Shown in pieces: positions 19,448-29,560 of a stretch of DNA of 64,000 nt. Location of the stretch: positions 84,301 to 148,300 of the forward strand of contig NZ_AEEC02000010.1 of NCBI RefSeq assembly GCF_000300975.2. The letters are read 5' to 3'. This DNA comes from Herbaspirillum frisingense GSF30 (GTDB taxonomy: Bacteria > Pseudomonadota > Gammaproteobacteria > Burkholderiales > Burkholderiaceae_D). Position 1 is the stretch's first letter. Each line of letters opens with the position of its first letter. The translations under genes and the position numbers were made by a program. The notes below the pieces were generated by a model. It was not told the origin of the DNA and ran no database searches. It saw only the letters and a program-made list of their open reading frames with translations.

Positions 19448-20764
19448 ATGACAACCAGTTACGACTTGCACGCCCGTGCGCACGATGCAGGCAGTCAGCG
19501 CAGCCTGCGTTCCGTGGTTTTCGCCAGCACGATCGGCACTATCATCGAGTGGTACGACTTTCTGATCTACGGTATGGCCGCCGCACTCGTGTTCAACAAA
19601 CTGTTCTTCCCAAGCATCGATCCTTTGCTGGGGACGTTGGCCGCGTTAGGAAGCTATGCGGTCGGTTTTCTGGCCAGGCCATTAGGGGGTGCGATTTTTG
19701 GATACTTCGGCGATCGGCTGGGACGAAAATCCATCCTGATGCTCACGCTGGTCATGATGGGCTTGGGCACCTTCCTGATCGGTGTGCTGCCGACCTACGC
19801 CCAGATCGGTATCTGGGCGCCCATCTTGCTGATCTCCTTGCGCTTCATTCAAGGCATTGGCCTGGGAGGAGAATGGGGCGGGGCCTCGGTCATGGTGCTG
19901 GAGCACGCGCCAAAAGAGCATCGAGGGCTTTATGGCAGCCTGGTGCAAGTGGGCTTCCCCATCGGTCTGGTGGTGGCAACACTGGTCTTCGGCGTGATCG
20001 CCAAAATGCCGGAGGCTGACATCCTGGCCTGGGGATGGCGGGTGCCCTTCCTGATCAGCGCCGTGTTGATCCTGTTGGGCATGTTCATCCGCAGTAACGT
20101 GAGCGAGTCGCCTGTGTTTGAGGAGATGAAGGCGCGTCGGGAGATTGTGAGCAATCCCGTAAAAGAGGCCATCTTCAAGCATCCCAGGAGCTTCCTGGTC
20201 GCTGTCGGCTTGAAGATATCGGAAGTTTCCTGGGTCTACATGTTGACGGTCTTTGTCGTGGTCTACGCGACAGGCACGCTGAAGCTACCCAAATCCATGA
20301 TTCTGGACGCCATCCTCGTGGCGGCGGCGGTCGAGCTCATCACCATTCCTCTGTTTGGATTTTTGTCAGACCGAATTGGTCGCCGTCCACTGTATTTCAT
20401 TGGCGCGATCTTTACCCTGGCCTTTGCATTTCCTCTGTTCTGGCTATTGGAAATGAGGACGCCCGAGATTGTCATGCTCACCATTGTTGTTGCGATGAGT
20501 CTGGGGCATGGCCTGATGTTTGCCCCCGAATCGACCTATTTCCCGGAGCTGTTCGGGGCCAATGTGCGCTATAGCGGCGCATCGTTTGGATTCCAGGTGG
20601 CGGCAGCCCTGGGCGGTGGTTTCGCACCGGTGCTGGCAACGGCATTGGCCGGCTATATGGGAGGAACGGCCGGCGTGTCGGTGATGCTCATCGTGCTGGC
20701 GCTCATTACCTTGGTTGCAGCAATGTTTGCGCGTGAGACCAAGAACGAAGCACTTCTTAAATAA
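19448..20764 (+). CDS. MFS transporter, metabolite:H+ symporter (MHS) family
   Basis: The 438-residue protein has twelve predicted membrane segments, the MHS N-terminal IGTIIEWYDFLIYG and the loop motifs GYFGDRLGRK and GFLSDRIGRRP. Relatives carry shikimate, citrate, alpha-ketoglutarate or betaine-type acids. It opens a four-gene operon with RidA-like, metallohydrolase-like and cupin genes, so it probably imports the compound they process. The substrate is unknown. Confidence 0.9.
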   Translation: MTTSYDLHARAHDAGSQRSLRSVVFASTIGTIIEWYDFLIYGMAAALVFNKLFFPSIDPLLGTLAALGSYAVGFLARPLGGAIFGYFGDRLGRKSILMLTLVMMGLGTFLIGVLPTYAQIGIWAPILLISLRFIQGIGLGGEWGGASVMVLEHAPKEHRGLYGSLVQVGFPIGLVVATLVFGVIAKMPEADILAWGWRVPFLISAVLILLGMFIRSNVSESPVFEEMKARREIVSNPVKEAIFKHPRSFLVAVGLKISEVSWVYMLTVFVVVYATGTLKLPKSMILDAILVAAAVELITIPLFGFLSDRIGRRPLYFIGAIFTLAFAFPLFWLLEMRTPEIVMLTIVVAMSLGHGLMFAPESTYFPELFGANVRYSGASFGFQVAAALGGGFAPVLATALAGYMGGTAGVSVMLIVLALITLVAAMFARETKNEALLK

Positions 20765-20777
20765 CGAAAGGACAGAC

Positions 20778-21239
20778 ATGTTGGAAAGCAGGCTCGCGGA
20801 GATGAATTTGGCACTACCGGAACTGGGTGCGGCGGCAGGAAGTTTTGTCGGCTACAAGAAGAGCGGGAATCTCCTGTTCATCTCTGGTCAGTTGCCATTG
20901 AAGGATGGCCGGCCCACCTTGGTCGGCCGTCTGGGTGAGGACGTGACTTTGGAACAGGGTTACGAGGCTGCACAACAATGCGCACTCAATGTGCTGGCGC
21001 AGATCAAGGCCGCGATCGATGGCCGCTGGGACCGCGTTGTACAGGTGGTCCGCCTTGGTGGCTTCGTACGTTGCACTCCCGACTTCGCTGATGCCCCCAA
21101 GGTCGTCAACGGCGCATCTGACCTGTTCGTAAGTTTGTTCGGCGCCGCTGGCGCCCATGCCAGAGCTGCGGTTGGGGTCAGTTCGCTGCCCGTGAATGTT
21201 GCGGTAGAGATCGAAGCAGTTGTCGAAATTATTGCCTGA
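20778..21239 (+). CDS. RidA (YjgF/YER057c/UK114) family protein
   Basis: The 153-residue protein starts at the ATG at 20778 with a GAAAGGA site. It has FISGQLPLKDG and the C-terminal VGVSSLPVNVAVEIEAVVE of the YjgF/RidA trimer family. RidA proteins deaminate reactive enamines/imines; catabolic relatives act as deaminases. It lies between the transporter and the metallohydrolase-like gene, suggesting a nitrogen-containing substrate. Confidence 0.87.
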   Translation: MLESRLAEMNLALPELGAAAGSFVGYKKSGNLLFISGQLPLKDGRPTLVGRLGEDVTLEQGYEAAQQCALNVLAQIKAAIDGRWDRVVQVVRLGGFVRCTPDFADAPKVVNGASDLFVSLFGAAGAHARAAVGVSSLPVNVAVEIEAVVEIIA

Positions 21240-21268
21240 AATTATTGCCTGAACCAAAGAGGAAAATC

Positions 21269-22117
21269 ATGAATGTAGCAGCCAAGCTGAAGTATTACGG
21301 GTGGTCCAGTATTGCTCTGGAGACGTCGCACGGAGCGCTGTTCTTTGACCCTTTCTATCGTCCCTATTGTGGCGCCGAGTGGTTCCATCTGGACGATTTC
21401 ATGCATGCCAAGTACATCTGCGTGACGCATGGCCACGAAGAGCATTTTCTGGACGTGCCGGAAGTGGCAAAGGCAACGGGCGCCTGCGTGATCGGCGCGC
21501 CGTCGCTGACCCGCTTCATGCAGCGGCGTCACAAGTTTACGCCCGCGCAGCTGCGTGCCATCGAGCCGGCTTCCTTCGATAGCGTCTCCGTACCGGGATT
21601 CAAGATTACGGCGCTGCCTTGGCAGCATCGCGACATCAATTTGTACAAGGCGCTGACCAAGGCAGTCTTCAAGGGAAACACCACGCAACTGGCCTGGGCA
21701 TGGAGTAGTGCCACGAATGCTCCGTTCTATTCTCCCTACACGGGATTTCATGTCGAGCTGCCAGACGGCACCACGATCCTGAATTACAACGAAGGCTTCA
21801 ACAGCAAGATGACGGATGCTGAAATTGAAGCACTGGGCCGTCGCTTCAAGACCGACATCCTGCTGGCCGGCATGCAGCTTGATTTCATTCAGGATGTGGT
21901 TCGCGGCGTGGCTGCGCTCAAGCCGCAGGTGGTGGTCTTGTATCCACCTCATGAGAAGTTCCACGAAATGATGGAGGTGAGTTCCCGCCCCTGGAGTGAA
22001 TTCGCTGACGCGGTAAGAAGTCGCTTCCCGCATATTCGCGTCCACGTGGCCGAGCCGGGCTTTGAACTGGAAGTGCCCCAGAACCTGGTAACCTCGGTTC
22101 TGGATCAAGCTGCTTAA
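21269..22117 (+). CDS. Metallo-beta-lactamase-fold hydrolase, UlaG-like
   Basis: The 282-residue protein has the beta-lactamase-like fold: LKYYGWSSIALET at the start, then the metal loop THGHEEHFLD. The usual HxHxDH motif reads HGHEEH, so the Asp ligand is Glu. Another likely metal His is in LPWQHRD. It is likely a cytoplasmic hydrolase for a lactone, amide or phosphoester in the pathway of this operon. Confidence 0.8.
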   Translation: MNVAAKLKYYGWSSIALETSHGALFFDPFYRPYCGAEWFHLDDFMHAKYICVTHGHEEHFLDVPEVAKATGACVIGAPSLTRFMQRRHKFTPAQLRAIEPASFDSVSVPGFKITALPWQHRDINLYKALTKAVFKGNTTQLAWAWSSATNAPFYSPYTGFHVELPDGTTILNYNEGFNSKMTDAEIEALGRRFKTDILLAGMQLDFIQDVVRGVAALKPQVVVLYPPHEKFHEMMEVSSRPWSEFADAVRSRFPHIRVHVAEPGFELEVPQNLVTSVLDQAA

Positions 22118-22140
22118 TGTCGTCGAGAGGAGATGAAAAA

Positions 22141-22599
22141 ATGGGTGCAATGGACAAGAGCTTTGATGATCGCCTGAGTGGTGAACTTCAACCGACCCCA
22201 GGTGGGTCGGTATATATGAAACCCGAGGAAATGGACTGGAAGCCCTCGCAATTTGAGGGCATCGAGATCAAAGTGCTCTATGAGAACAAGGAAATCGGCG
22301 AGATGACTTGCCTGCTGCGATGGCAGCCAGGTACTACCTTGCCGTTTCACAAGCATCCCGAGATCGAGCAAAGCTATGTCATCGAAGGCTCCTTCTCGGA
22401 CCATGATGGCATTTGCCGCGCAGGCGAATTCGTCTGGCGCAAGCCTGGTTCCTTGCATGAAACGCATAGCGCGGAAGGCTGCACTATTCTGGCCATCTAC
22501 CGGAAACCGAATATCTTCCGCAATAGTGCCGGGTTTGATGCTGCCGCCAAACAACGTATTGCAACGGACCACGCCCCGCGTACGCATCAGGCGCGATGA
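22141..22599 (+). CDS. Cupin-domain protein
   Basis: The 152-residue protein has a single cupin: PFHKHPEIEQSYVIEGSF with two His and a Glu as metal ligands, and a second motif ending LHETHS. The start at 22141 has GAGAGGAGATG upstream. It is the last gene of the MFS operon; it could be a small dioxygenase, isomerase or binding protein. Confidence 0.82.
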   Translation: MGAMDKSFDDRLSGELQPTPGGSVYMKPEEMDWKPSQFEGIEIKVLYENKEIGEMTCLLRWQPGTTLPFHKHPEIEQSYVIEGSFSDHDGICRAGEFVWRKPGSLHETHSAEGCTILAIYRKPNIFRNSAGFDAAAKQRIATDHAPRTHQAR

Positions 22600-22603
22600 A
22601 GCA

Positions 22604-22630
22604 ATGTCGGCCCCCTTGGGGTGCCGACAT
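22604..22630 (+). terminator. Long hairpin after the cupin gene
   Basis: ATGTCGGC-CCCC / GGGG-T-GCCGACAT forms a 12-bp stem with one bulged T, a few bases after the cupin stop. There is no T-run after it, so termination would be weak or Rho-assisted. Confidence 0.5.
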
Positions 22631-22688
22631 GCTGTTGAGTCTCAATGAGCGTCAGCGACCCAGAAGGAAGCATGACCGCAGTATGTAA

Positions 22689-23498
22689 TCAATCCTGCTG
22701 CACGGCCACCATCACTGCATACGCCTTGAAGACGGCGGTAGCGGTCTGCCCCACCGCCAGCGACAGCGCTTCGATGGCGTCATTGGTCAGGCTGGCGGTC
22801 ATAGAGGCGCCGCCAGGCAAGGTCAGCACCACAAGCGACGATACCGCGCCACGCTCCAGGCGCGAGACTGTGCCTTCGAATTGATTGCGTGCCGAGAGGG
22901 CAAAGCCGGCAAAATCGGTGACCAGCACCACCGCCGAGGACTTGATCAGTGCAATCGCATTGCTGCCGATCCTGAGTTTGAGCCGGTTGGCGGCGGTCGT
23001 CGTCATGGTGGCCACGATCTCTTGCGCGCCGGCGATGGTGACGGTGACTTGCGTAGTGACAGGGCCGGTATCGATCGCACTGATGACGCCGGCGAACTGA
23101 TTACGTGCGCTGGTTTTCATTGCCATTCTCCGAAGCAGGCCAGCCAAAGCTGGCAGTTGATTAAGCCATGTCTCCTGCCGATGCAGGAATTCGAGATTGC
23201 GCCGTTGCAGCTCGCGCCACACGGCCAGCAGTTCGACCGCGGCTGGCGTGAGCCGGGTGCCGCCGCCGCCTTTGCCGCCGGTGACGGTTTCAATCAATGC
23301 GCCATTGACCAGGTTGCCGGCTGACTCCAGCAGCATCCATGCGCCCTTGTAGCTGTAGCCCGCCGTACTGGCCGCGCGATTGATCGAGCCGGTTTGCGCG
23401 ATGGCGTCGAGCAGGGCAAAGAAGCGCTGGTCCAGGCGATGCACCAGTTTCAGTTCGCTGCTCAACAAGGTGGTATCGGTGGCAGGCAAGGTATTCAT
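22689..23498 (-). CDS. modE: Molybdate-responsive regulator ModE
   Basis: The 269-residue protein has an N-terminal winged helix of ModE type (GSINRAASTAGYSYKGAW...LESAGNLV) and two tandem molybdate-binding TOBE domains, each starting SARNQF (about 129 and 202). It senses molybdate and controls Mo uptake genes, probably the modABC operon at 47-50 kb. It overlaps the upstream flavin-oxidoreductase stop by 4 bp. Finding it beside a nif cluster fits the need for Mo in nitrogenase. Confidence 0.9.
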   Translation of the reverse strand: MNTLPATDTTLLSSELKLVHRLDQRFFALLDAIAQTGSINRAASTAGYSYKGAWMLLESAGNLVNGALIETVTGGKGGGGTRLTPAAVELLAVWRELQRRNLEFLHRQETWLNQLPALAGLLRRMAMKTSARNQFAGVISAIDTGPVTTQVTVTIAGAQEIVATMTTTAANRLKLRIGSNAIALIKSSAVVLVTDFAGFALSARNQFEGTVSRLERGAVSSLVVLTLPGGASMTASLTNDAIEALSLAVGQTATAVFKAYAVMVAVQQD

Positions 23499-24526
23499 GT
23501 CCTTGCCGATGGCTGCAGTCCCAGCGCGCCCGCCAGCAAGCTCAGGGCTGCGCGCGCCTGCTGGGGATCATGGCTGGCAGGCTTGAGTAGCAGGCGATGT
23601 GGCCCCAGTTTTTCTTGCAGCTGGCCAATGCGTGCCACGCATTGCGCCGGATCGCCGATGATGGCGTTGGCCAGGATGACCTGGTCGGAGGCATCGGCCT
23701 GGAACATGGGCGGGGTGCCGCCGGCTGCGAATTGCACTTGCATCATGCGCGGATACGCGCGCACGCCCACCAGGCCGTGCGCCAGCGCCTTGTGTGCCTC
23801 CGGTTCGCAATGGAAAAAACGGGCGATGGCAAACGGGAAGGGGCCGCGCTGCGCGCGCTGTGCAGCCACGCGCGTGACCACCTGCCCGAGGTCGGCGGAC
23901 GGCGTGGCCATCAGTCCATAACCACGGCGCGCGGCCAGATCAAGCGAATCCCCGCTCATGCTGGCCAGCCACACCGGAATGGGCCGTTGCAGCGGCTGCG
24001 GTTGCAACTGCACCCTGTCGTAGTGAAAAAATCGTCCCTCGGTACTGAATGGCACGCCTTGCCATGTGCGCTGGATGACCTCCAGCGCCTCAATCATGCG
24101 CGCGCGTGCCTGATCGGCGCCGCTCAAGCCGGCGTGACGATATTGCTCGGGAAATGGACCGCCGCGTGCCACGCCGAATTCCATCCGGCCATTGCTGAGC
24201 AGGTCCAGCGTGGCGACGTCCTCGGCAACCCGCAAGGGATCATTGATTGCCAGCAACGACGCGCCCGTACCGAGGCGGATGCGCGAAGTGCGTGCGGCGA
24301 TCTGGGCCAGCAGCACCATCAAGGCGCTACCGATGGCAAAGCTGCTGTAATGATGCTCGGCGACCCAGACATCGTGATAGCCCAGGGCCTCTGCTGCGAC
24401 GGCATGATCAACGGTTTGCAACAGCGCTTCGCGCGCGTTGCCGTGGGGATTTTCGACGTTGAGGAAGACACCGTATCGTTGCTGATATTCCGGCATGGCG
24501 GGTTCACAGGAAAAAGAGTTGGACAT
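23495..24526 (-). CDS. LLM-class flavin-dependent oxidoreductase (luciferase-like)
   Basis: The 343-residue protein has a luciferase-like TIM barrel: GYHDVWVAEHHYSSF near the start, RIRLGTGA, ARGGPFPEQYRH and PIPVWLASMSGDSL. Such enzymes use FMNH2 and oxygen to oxidise organic compounds, for example sulfonates or other C-N/C-S substrates. It is co-transcribed with modE (ATGA overlap). Why it pairs with a molybdate regulator is unclear. Confidence 0.85.
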   Translation of the reverse strand: MSNSFSCEPAMPEYQQRYGVFLNVENPHGNAREALLQTVDHAVAAEALGYHDVWVAEHHYSSFAIGSALMVLLAQIAARTSRIRLGTGASLLAINDPLRVAEDVATLDLLSNGRMEFGVARGGPFPEQYRHAGLSGADQARARMIEALEVIQRTWQGVPFSTEGRFFHYDRVQLQPQPLQRPIPVWLASMSGDSLDLAARRGYGLMATPSADLGQVVTRVAAQRAQRGPFPFAIARFFHCEPEAHKALAHGLVGVRAYPRMMQVQFAAGGTPPMFQADASDQVILANAIIGDPAQCVARIGQLQEKLGPHRLLLKPASHDPQQARAALSLLAGALGLQPSART

Positions 24527-24585
24527 CACTCAGACCGGCCTCATCGAGAAGCCAGTGCGGGCGAAGCGATGTCCGATGGAGCAGT

Positions 24586-25227
24586 TCATGGTTCGGACCT
24601 TCCCGATGGCCGGATCAGATCCGCTATCGGCGGCAGCATATCGGTGGCGGGCGAGTGGAACCAGCTGCGTACCAGCTCATAGGGGTAGCGCCGTGGCGGT
24701 TCGATGAGCGCATGACGTACCAGCAGATGAAGCGACAAGGGTTCGGCCCAGGCCCAGAAGTCGGCACGCAGCGCGGGCGGAAAACCGATATCGTCAAAGG
24801 TGTGCCAAAGCTGTACCAGCCACAATTCGCGCCCCGCTTCATCCAACAGCAACGGCAAGCCGGCGCCCGCCTGCAGATGGGCATGGCGCCGGCTGTAATA
24901 GAGTGGGCCGCCGCAAGACTCCACCACGAAGTCGGCGGTCCGCGAGGTGACGCAATCAAAGCAATGGTGCGAACGTGCGAACAGGGGGGAATGACGCAGG
25001 CGCCGCATGTGATGTAGCACCAGTCTGCGCAAGCCGGATTCTTCGCACAGTGCAAGCAGCCGGTGCGCCGGTTGCGGTACCACTGGCGGATCGCATATCG
25101 CCTGCTGCGGGCCACGCAGCATGGCCGCGCCAGCGACCGGCCAGTTCAGGGTCAGATAGCAGGCCTGAGAGCAGGGCGTCCAGCACGCGCTTGGTGCACC
25201 AGGCTCGGAGGTTGAGGGCAGATTCAT
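24586..25227 (-). CDS. Globin-like protein encoded divergently from nifA
   Basis: The protein has about 213 residues and a segment I recognise as related to a bacterial globin/truncated-hemoglobin family: LRRLVLHHMRRLRHSPLF, then ADFVVESCGGPLYYSRRHAH with a candidate proximal His, WLVQLWHTFDDIGFP, FWAWAEPLSLHLL and RRYPYE. I start it at ATG 25227, since the longer frame crosses promoter elements; the start is not certain. A -24/-12 element identical to that of nifB lies upstream (25347-25361), so it is predicted to be made with nitrogenase. Oxygen buffering or NO removal is the likely role. Confidence 0.65.
   Translation of the reverse strand: MNLPSTSEPGAPSACWTPCSQACYLTLNWPVAGAAMLRGPQQAICDPPVVPQPAHRLLALCEESGLRRLVLHHMRRLRHSPLFARSHHCFDCVTSRTADFVVESCGGPLYYSRRHAHLQAGAGLPLLLDEAGRELWLVQLWHTFDDIGFPPALRADFWAWAEPLSLHLLVRHALIEPPRRYPYELVRSWFHSPATDMLPPIADLIRPSGRSEP
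25183..25197. promoter_or_regulatory. NtrC-type binding site inside the globin gene
   Basis: GCAC-N5-TGGTGC matches the NtrC enhancer consensus. It lies 343 bp upstream of the predicted nifA -24 element, inside the start of the globin coding region. It could mediate nitrogen control of nifA from a distance; alternatively it is a chance match. Confidence 0.5.
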
Positions 25228-25254
25228 GATCAGCGATGGTGGATGACTGAGGTT

Positions 25255-25270
25255 TGTATAGCTCGCTACA
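25255..25270. promoter_or_regulatory. NifA upstream activator site (TGT-N10-ACA) in the globin leader
   Basis: TGT-ATAGCTCGCT-ACA is an exact match to the NifA site. It falls between the globin promoter and its start codon, so it more likely serves nifA (270 bp upstream of the nifA -24) than the globin gene. Confidence 0.55.
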
Positions 25271-25346
25271 TAACGCTGGCTGGGCTGCCGGCTTGCGCTG
25301 CTCCATCCTTCATGCCAACCGGCGATGGCCATGACCTGCCTCGATA

Positions 25347-25361
25347 GCCAAAACCGTGCCA
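25347..25361 (-). promoter_or_regulatory. Sigma54 (-24/-12) promoter of the globin gene
   Basis: On the minus strand this reads TGGCACGGTTTTGGC, the same 15 bases as the nifB promoter at 27657. Transcription would start near 25335, leaving a leader of about 108 nt. An IHF-like AATCAAAGAGATG (25380-25392) and activator sites at 25411-25426 and 25429-25444 lie upstream in the right order. Confidence 0.75.
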
Positions 25362-25410
25362 CACCGGAATTCTCATTTAAATCAAAGAGATGGCGAATAT
25401 TCACGGCAGT

Positions 25411-25444
25411 TGTGGCTGTTTCGACGCTTGTCGCAAAACCGACA
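25411..25444. promoter_or_regulatory. NifA activator sites shared by globin gene and nifA
   Basis: TGT-CGCAAAACCG-ACA (25429-25444) is a perfect NifA site and TGT-GGCTGTTTCG-ACG (25411-25426) a one-mismatch copy. They lie 50-83 bp behind the globin -24 and 96-129 bp behind the nifA -24, so one cluster could serve both divergent promoters. Confidence 0.65.
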
Positions 25445-25539
25445 AAGACGACACGATTGTCATCAACCCGCCAAAGCGATGTGAAGGTAAGACAGTCCTT
25501 GTGCGGCATGCTTGGCAAGCGTGATTCGCCCACATGCTT

Positions 25540-25554
25540 GGGCATGAAGTTTGC
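25540..25554 (+). promoter_or_regulatory. Sigma54 (-24/-12) promoter of nifA
   Basis: GGGCATG-AAGT-TTGC matches TGGCACG-N4-TTGC at all but two positions, with the GG-N10-GC core intact. Transcription would start near 25566, about 130 nt before the nifA ATG. It is the best sigma54 match in the 471-bp globin-nifA interval. Confidence 0.7.
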
Positions 25555-25698
25555 TTGCCTGGCACAGTATCTATTCGGTAACGACACGGCGCTTTTTCTG
25601 TCGATTTTCTGGATCTCAACTTCACGGCAGAGTCCGCAGTCGGTTTGAGCGCTCTCAGGCAGCGCATTGGGTTCCAGCATTCATCTATGGAGAGTCCG

Positions 25699-27327
<1,629 letters not shown>

Positions 27328-27423
27328 AACTCGTCAGCGAGCGTGACGTAATACGCTGCCAGATCAAAAGTCTTTTTCTCATTACCGTCCTCGTCCGGCG
27401 TGCGAGGTTTCCTCGGCGTCGCT

Positions 27424-27456
27424 CCAGCCGGTTGTTCTGATGGATTCCCCGGCTGG
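27424..27456 (+). terminator. Hairpin downstream of nifA
   Basis: CCAGCCGG (27424-27431) pairs with CCGGCTGG (27449-27456) around a 17-nt loop, 97 bp after the nifA stop. There is no T-run, so it is a weak terminator candidate. The rest of the 394-bp nifA-nifB gap holds the nifB promoter region and no supported gene. Confidence 0.35.
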
Positions 27457-27544
27457 TACGCCCTCGCATTCTCCTTCTCCTTCTCCCCCACTGCGTCAGC
27501 CTCATTGCGGCTTGGCCGATCCCAAGCGCCGGCCTGCGCTGCAT

Positions 27545-27602
27545 TGTCGTGTTCATGACAAGCGCCACCCAAAATGTATTGCCGATTGTCGCTATCCTCA
27601 CA
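27545..27602. promoter_or_regulatory. Two NifA activator sites before nifB
   Basis: TGT-CGTGTTCATG-ACA (27545-27560) and TGT-CGCTATCCTC-ACA (27587-27602) are both exact TGT-N10-ACA matches, 42 bp apart (four helical turns) and 55-112 bp behind the nifB -24 element. Confidence 0.85.
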
Positions 27603-27656
27603 TCGCCACGTGACGCGATTTAACGCTATGCCATTGAATTTATTGATTATTTTCTC

Positions 27657-27671
27657 TGGCACGGTTTTGGC
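27657..27671 (+). promoter_or_regulatory. Sigma54 (-24/-12) promoter of nifB
   Basis: TGGCACG-GTTT-TGGC has a perfect -24 block and one mismatch in the -12 block. Transcription would start near 27683, 39 nt before the nifB ATG. An IHF-like AT-rich stretch around 27637-27652 lies between it and the NifA sites. Confidence 0.88.
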
Positions 27672-27721
27672 TATGTCCTCAGGAGAAGGTCCAGGCATCA
27701 CTTTCCTGAAAGGGACTATCC

Positions 27722-29299
27722 ATGCAGCCCACACAGTACGTCGGTATCCAGGACATCAAATCGCTAGGCACCTTGCTGGACAAGGTAGCCGAACACAAAG
27801 GCTGTGGCACCAGCAGTGAAGGCGGCAAGGCCAGTTGCGGTTCATCCGATGGTCCCGCCGACATGGCCCCCGAGGTTTGGGAGAAGGTCAAGAACCATCC
27901 GTGCTACAGCGAAGAGGCCCACCACCACTACGCGCGTATGCACGTGGCGGTGGCGCCAGCCTGCAACATCCAGTGCAACTACTGCAACCGGAAATACGAT
28001 TGCGCCAACGAGTCGCGTCCCGGCGTGGTCAGCGAAAAGCTCACGCCCGAGCAGGCGGCCAAGAAGGTCTTTGCGGTGGCATCGACCATTCCCCAGATGA
28101 CGGTGCTGGGCATTGCCGGCCCTGGCGACCCGCTGGCCAATCCGGCCAAGACCTTCAAGACCTTCGAGCTGATCTCGCAGACCGCGCCCGATATCAAGCT
28201 GTGCCTGTCGACCAATGGCCTGGCCTTGCCTGACCACATCGACACCATCGCCGCCTTCAACGTCGATCACGTCACCATCACCATCAATATGGTCGATCCC
28301 GAGATCGGGCAGCACATCTATCCCTGGATCTATTACCAGAACAAGCGCTGGACCGGTATCGATGCTGCCCGCATCCTGCACGAACGGCAGATGCTGGGAC
28401 TGGAGATGCTCACTGCGCGCGGCATCCTGTGCAAGGTCAACTCGGTGATGATCCCGGGCATCAATGACCAGCATCTGGTGGAAGTCAATCGTGCGGTCAA
28501 GTCACGCGGTGCCTTCCTCCACAACATCATGCCGCTCATTTCGGCACCCGAGCATGGCACCGTGTTTGGCCTGAATGGCCAGCGCGGCCCCAGCGCCCAG
28601 GAGCTCAAGGCCTTGCAGGATGCCTGTGAAGGCGAGATGAACATGATGCGCCACTGCCGCCAGTGCCGCGCCGATGCGGTCGGCCTGTTGGGTGAAGACC
28701 GCAGCGCCGAATTCACCACCGAGAAGATCGAAGCGATGGAAGTGGCCTATGACGGCGCTACCCGCAAGGCATACCAGGAGCTGGTGGAACAGGAGCGTCA
28801 AGCGAAATCGGCCGCCAAGGCCGCCGAGCAGCAGGAGCTGGCGCAGATGGCAGACCAGAGCGGCCTGTCCTTGCTGGTGGCGGTGGCGACGAAGGGGCAG
28901 GGACGCGTCAACGAACACTTCGGACACGTCAGCGAATTCCAGATCTATGAAGTCAGCAGCGCCGGCAGCAAGTTCGTCGGACACCGGCGCGTGGACCAGT
29001 ACTGCCAGGGCGGCTATGGCGAGGAGGATGCGCTGGAGACCGTCATCCGCGCCATCAACGACTGCCATGCGGTGCTGGTAGCCAAGATCGGCGGCTGTCC
29101 CAAGGATGATCTGCAAAAGGTGGGCATTGAACCGGTGGACCGGTATGCCCATGAATTCATCGAGCAATCCGTCATCGCCTACTTCATGGATTACCTGGAG
29201 CGCGTGCGCAGCGGACAGATCGAGCATCGGCCACGGGGCGACGCCGATATCCGGCAGGGGGCTTACACCTCCGTGCAGTCTACGTCCGCCGCAGCGTAA
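27722..29299 (+). CDS. nifB: FeMo-cofactor biosynthesis protein NifB
   Basis: The 525-residue radical-SAM enzyme has C81-x3-C85-x2-C88 (CNIQCNYC) and a C-terminal NifX/NafY-like domain from about residue 380 ([20 protein letters not shown]). It fuses two 4Fe-4S clusters with a carbide carbon to make NifB-co, the first committed step of FeMo-co. Extra cysteines at the N-terminus and CRQC near residue 317 fit cluster binding. It is the first gene of a long operon with fdxN, hesB-type, nifZ, nifS and nifT. Confidence 0.97.
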   Translation: MQPTQYVGIQDIKSLGTLLDKVAEHKGCGTSSEGGKASCGSSDGPADMAPEVWEKVKNHPCYSEEAHHHYARMHVAVAPACNIQCNYCNRKYDCANESRPGVVSEKLTPEQAAKKVFAVASTIPQMTVLGIAGPGDPLANPAKTFKTFELISQTAPDIKLCLSTNGLALPDHIDTIAAFNVDHVTITINMVDPEIGQHIYPWIYYQNKRWTGIDAARILHERQMLGLEMLTARGILCKVNSVMIPGINDQHLVEVNRAVKSRGAFLHNIMPLISAPEHGTVFGLNGQRGPSAQELKALQDACEGEMNMMRHCRQCRADAVGLLGEDRSAEFTTEKIEAMEVAYDGATRKAYQELVEQERQAKSAAKAAEQQELAQMADQSGLSLLVAVATKGQGRVNEHFGHVSEFQIYEVSSAGSKFVGHRRVDQYCQGGYGEEDALETVIRAINDCHAVLVAKIGGCPKDDLQKVGIEPVDRYAHEFIEQSVIAYFMDYLERVRSGQIEHRPRGDADIRQGAYTSVQSTSAAA

Positions 29300-29332
29300 G
29301 CAGCCAATCAGTTTCACGCAAGGAGAAAAAGC

Positions 29333-29551
29333 ATGGCCTACAAGATCGTTGCCTCGCAATGCACAGGGTGTTCCGCCTGCGAGCCCGAATGCCCGAACGT
29401 GGCGATTCGCGAAAAGAACGGGATCTTCGTGATCGATCCCAAGAAATGTACCGAATGTCTGGGACATTTCGATGAACCGCAATGCGTGGCCGTGTGCCCG
29501 GTAGATGGCACCTGCGTCATCGACAATGCGCAGCCGCGTTACCAGGCATAG
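29333..29551 (+). CDS. fdxN: 2[4Fe-4S] ferredoxin, nif-associated (FdxN type)
   Basis: The 72-residue protein carries two cluster motifs, [12 protein letters not shown] and [18 protein letters not shown]; the second has the longer loop typical of nif and fix ferredoxins. AAGGAG precedes the ATG. Located right after nifB, it probably donates electrons to NifB's radical chemistry or to nitrogenase reductase. Confidence 0.92.
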   Translation: MAYKIVASQCTGCSACEPECPNVAIREKNGIFVIDPKKCTECLGHFDEPQCVAVCPVDGTCVIDNAQPRYQA

Positions 29552-29560
29552 GGAGGGGCG

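Noticed and set aside
27610..27656. Exact IHF site before nifB
   Set aside because: The AT-rich stretch comes close (AATCAATAAATTC on the minus strand) but misses the last consensus base, so it is only mentioned under the nifB promoter.
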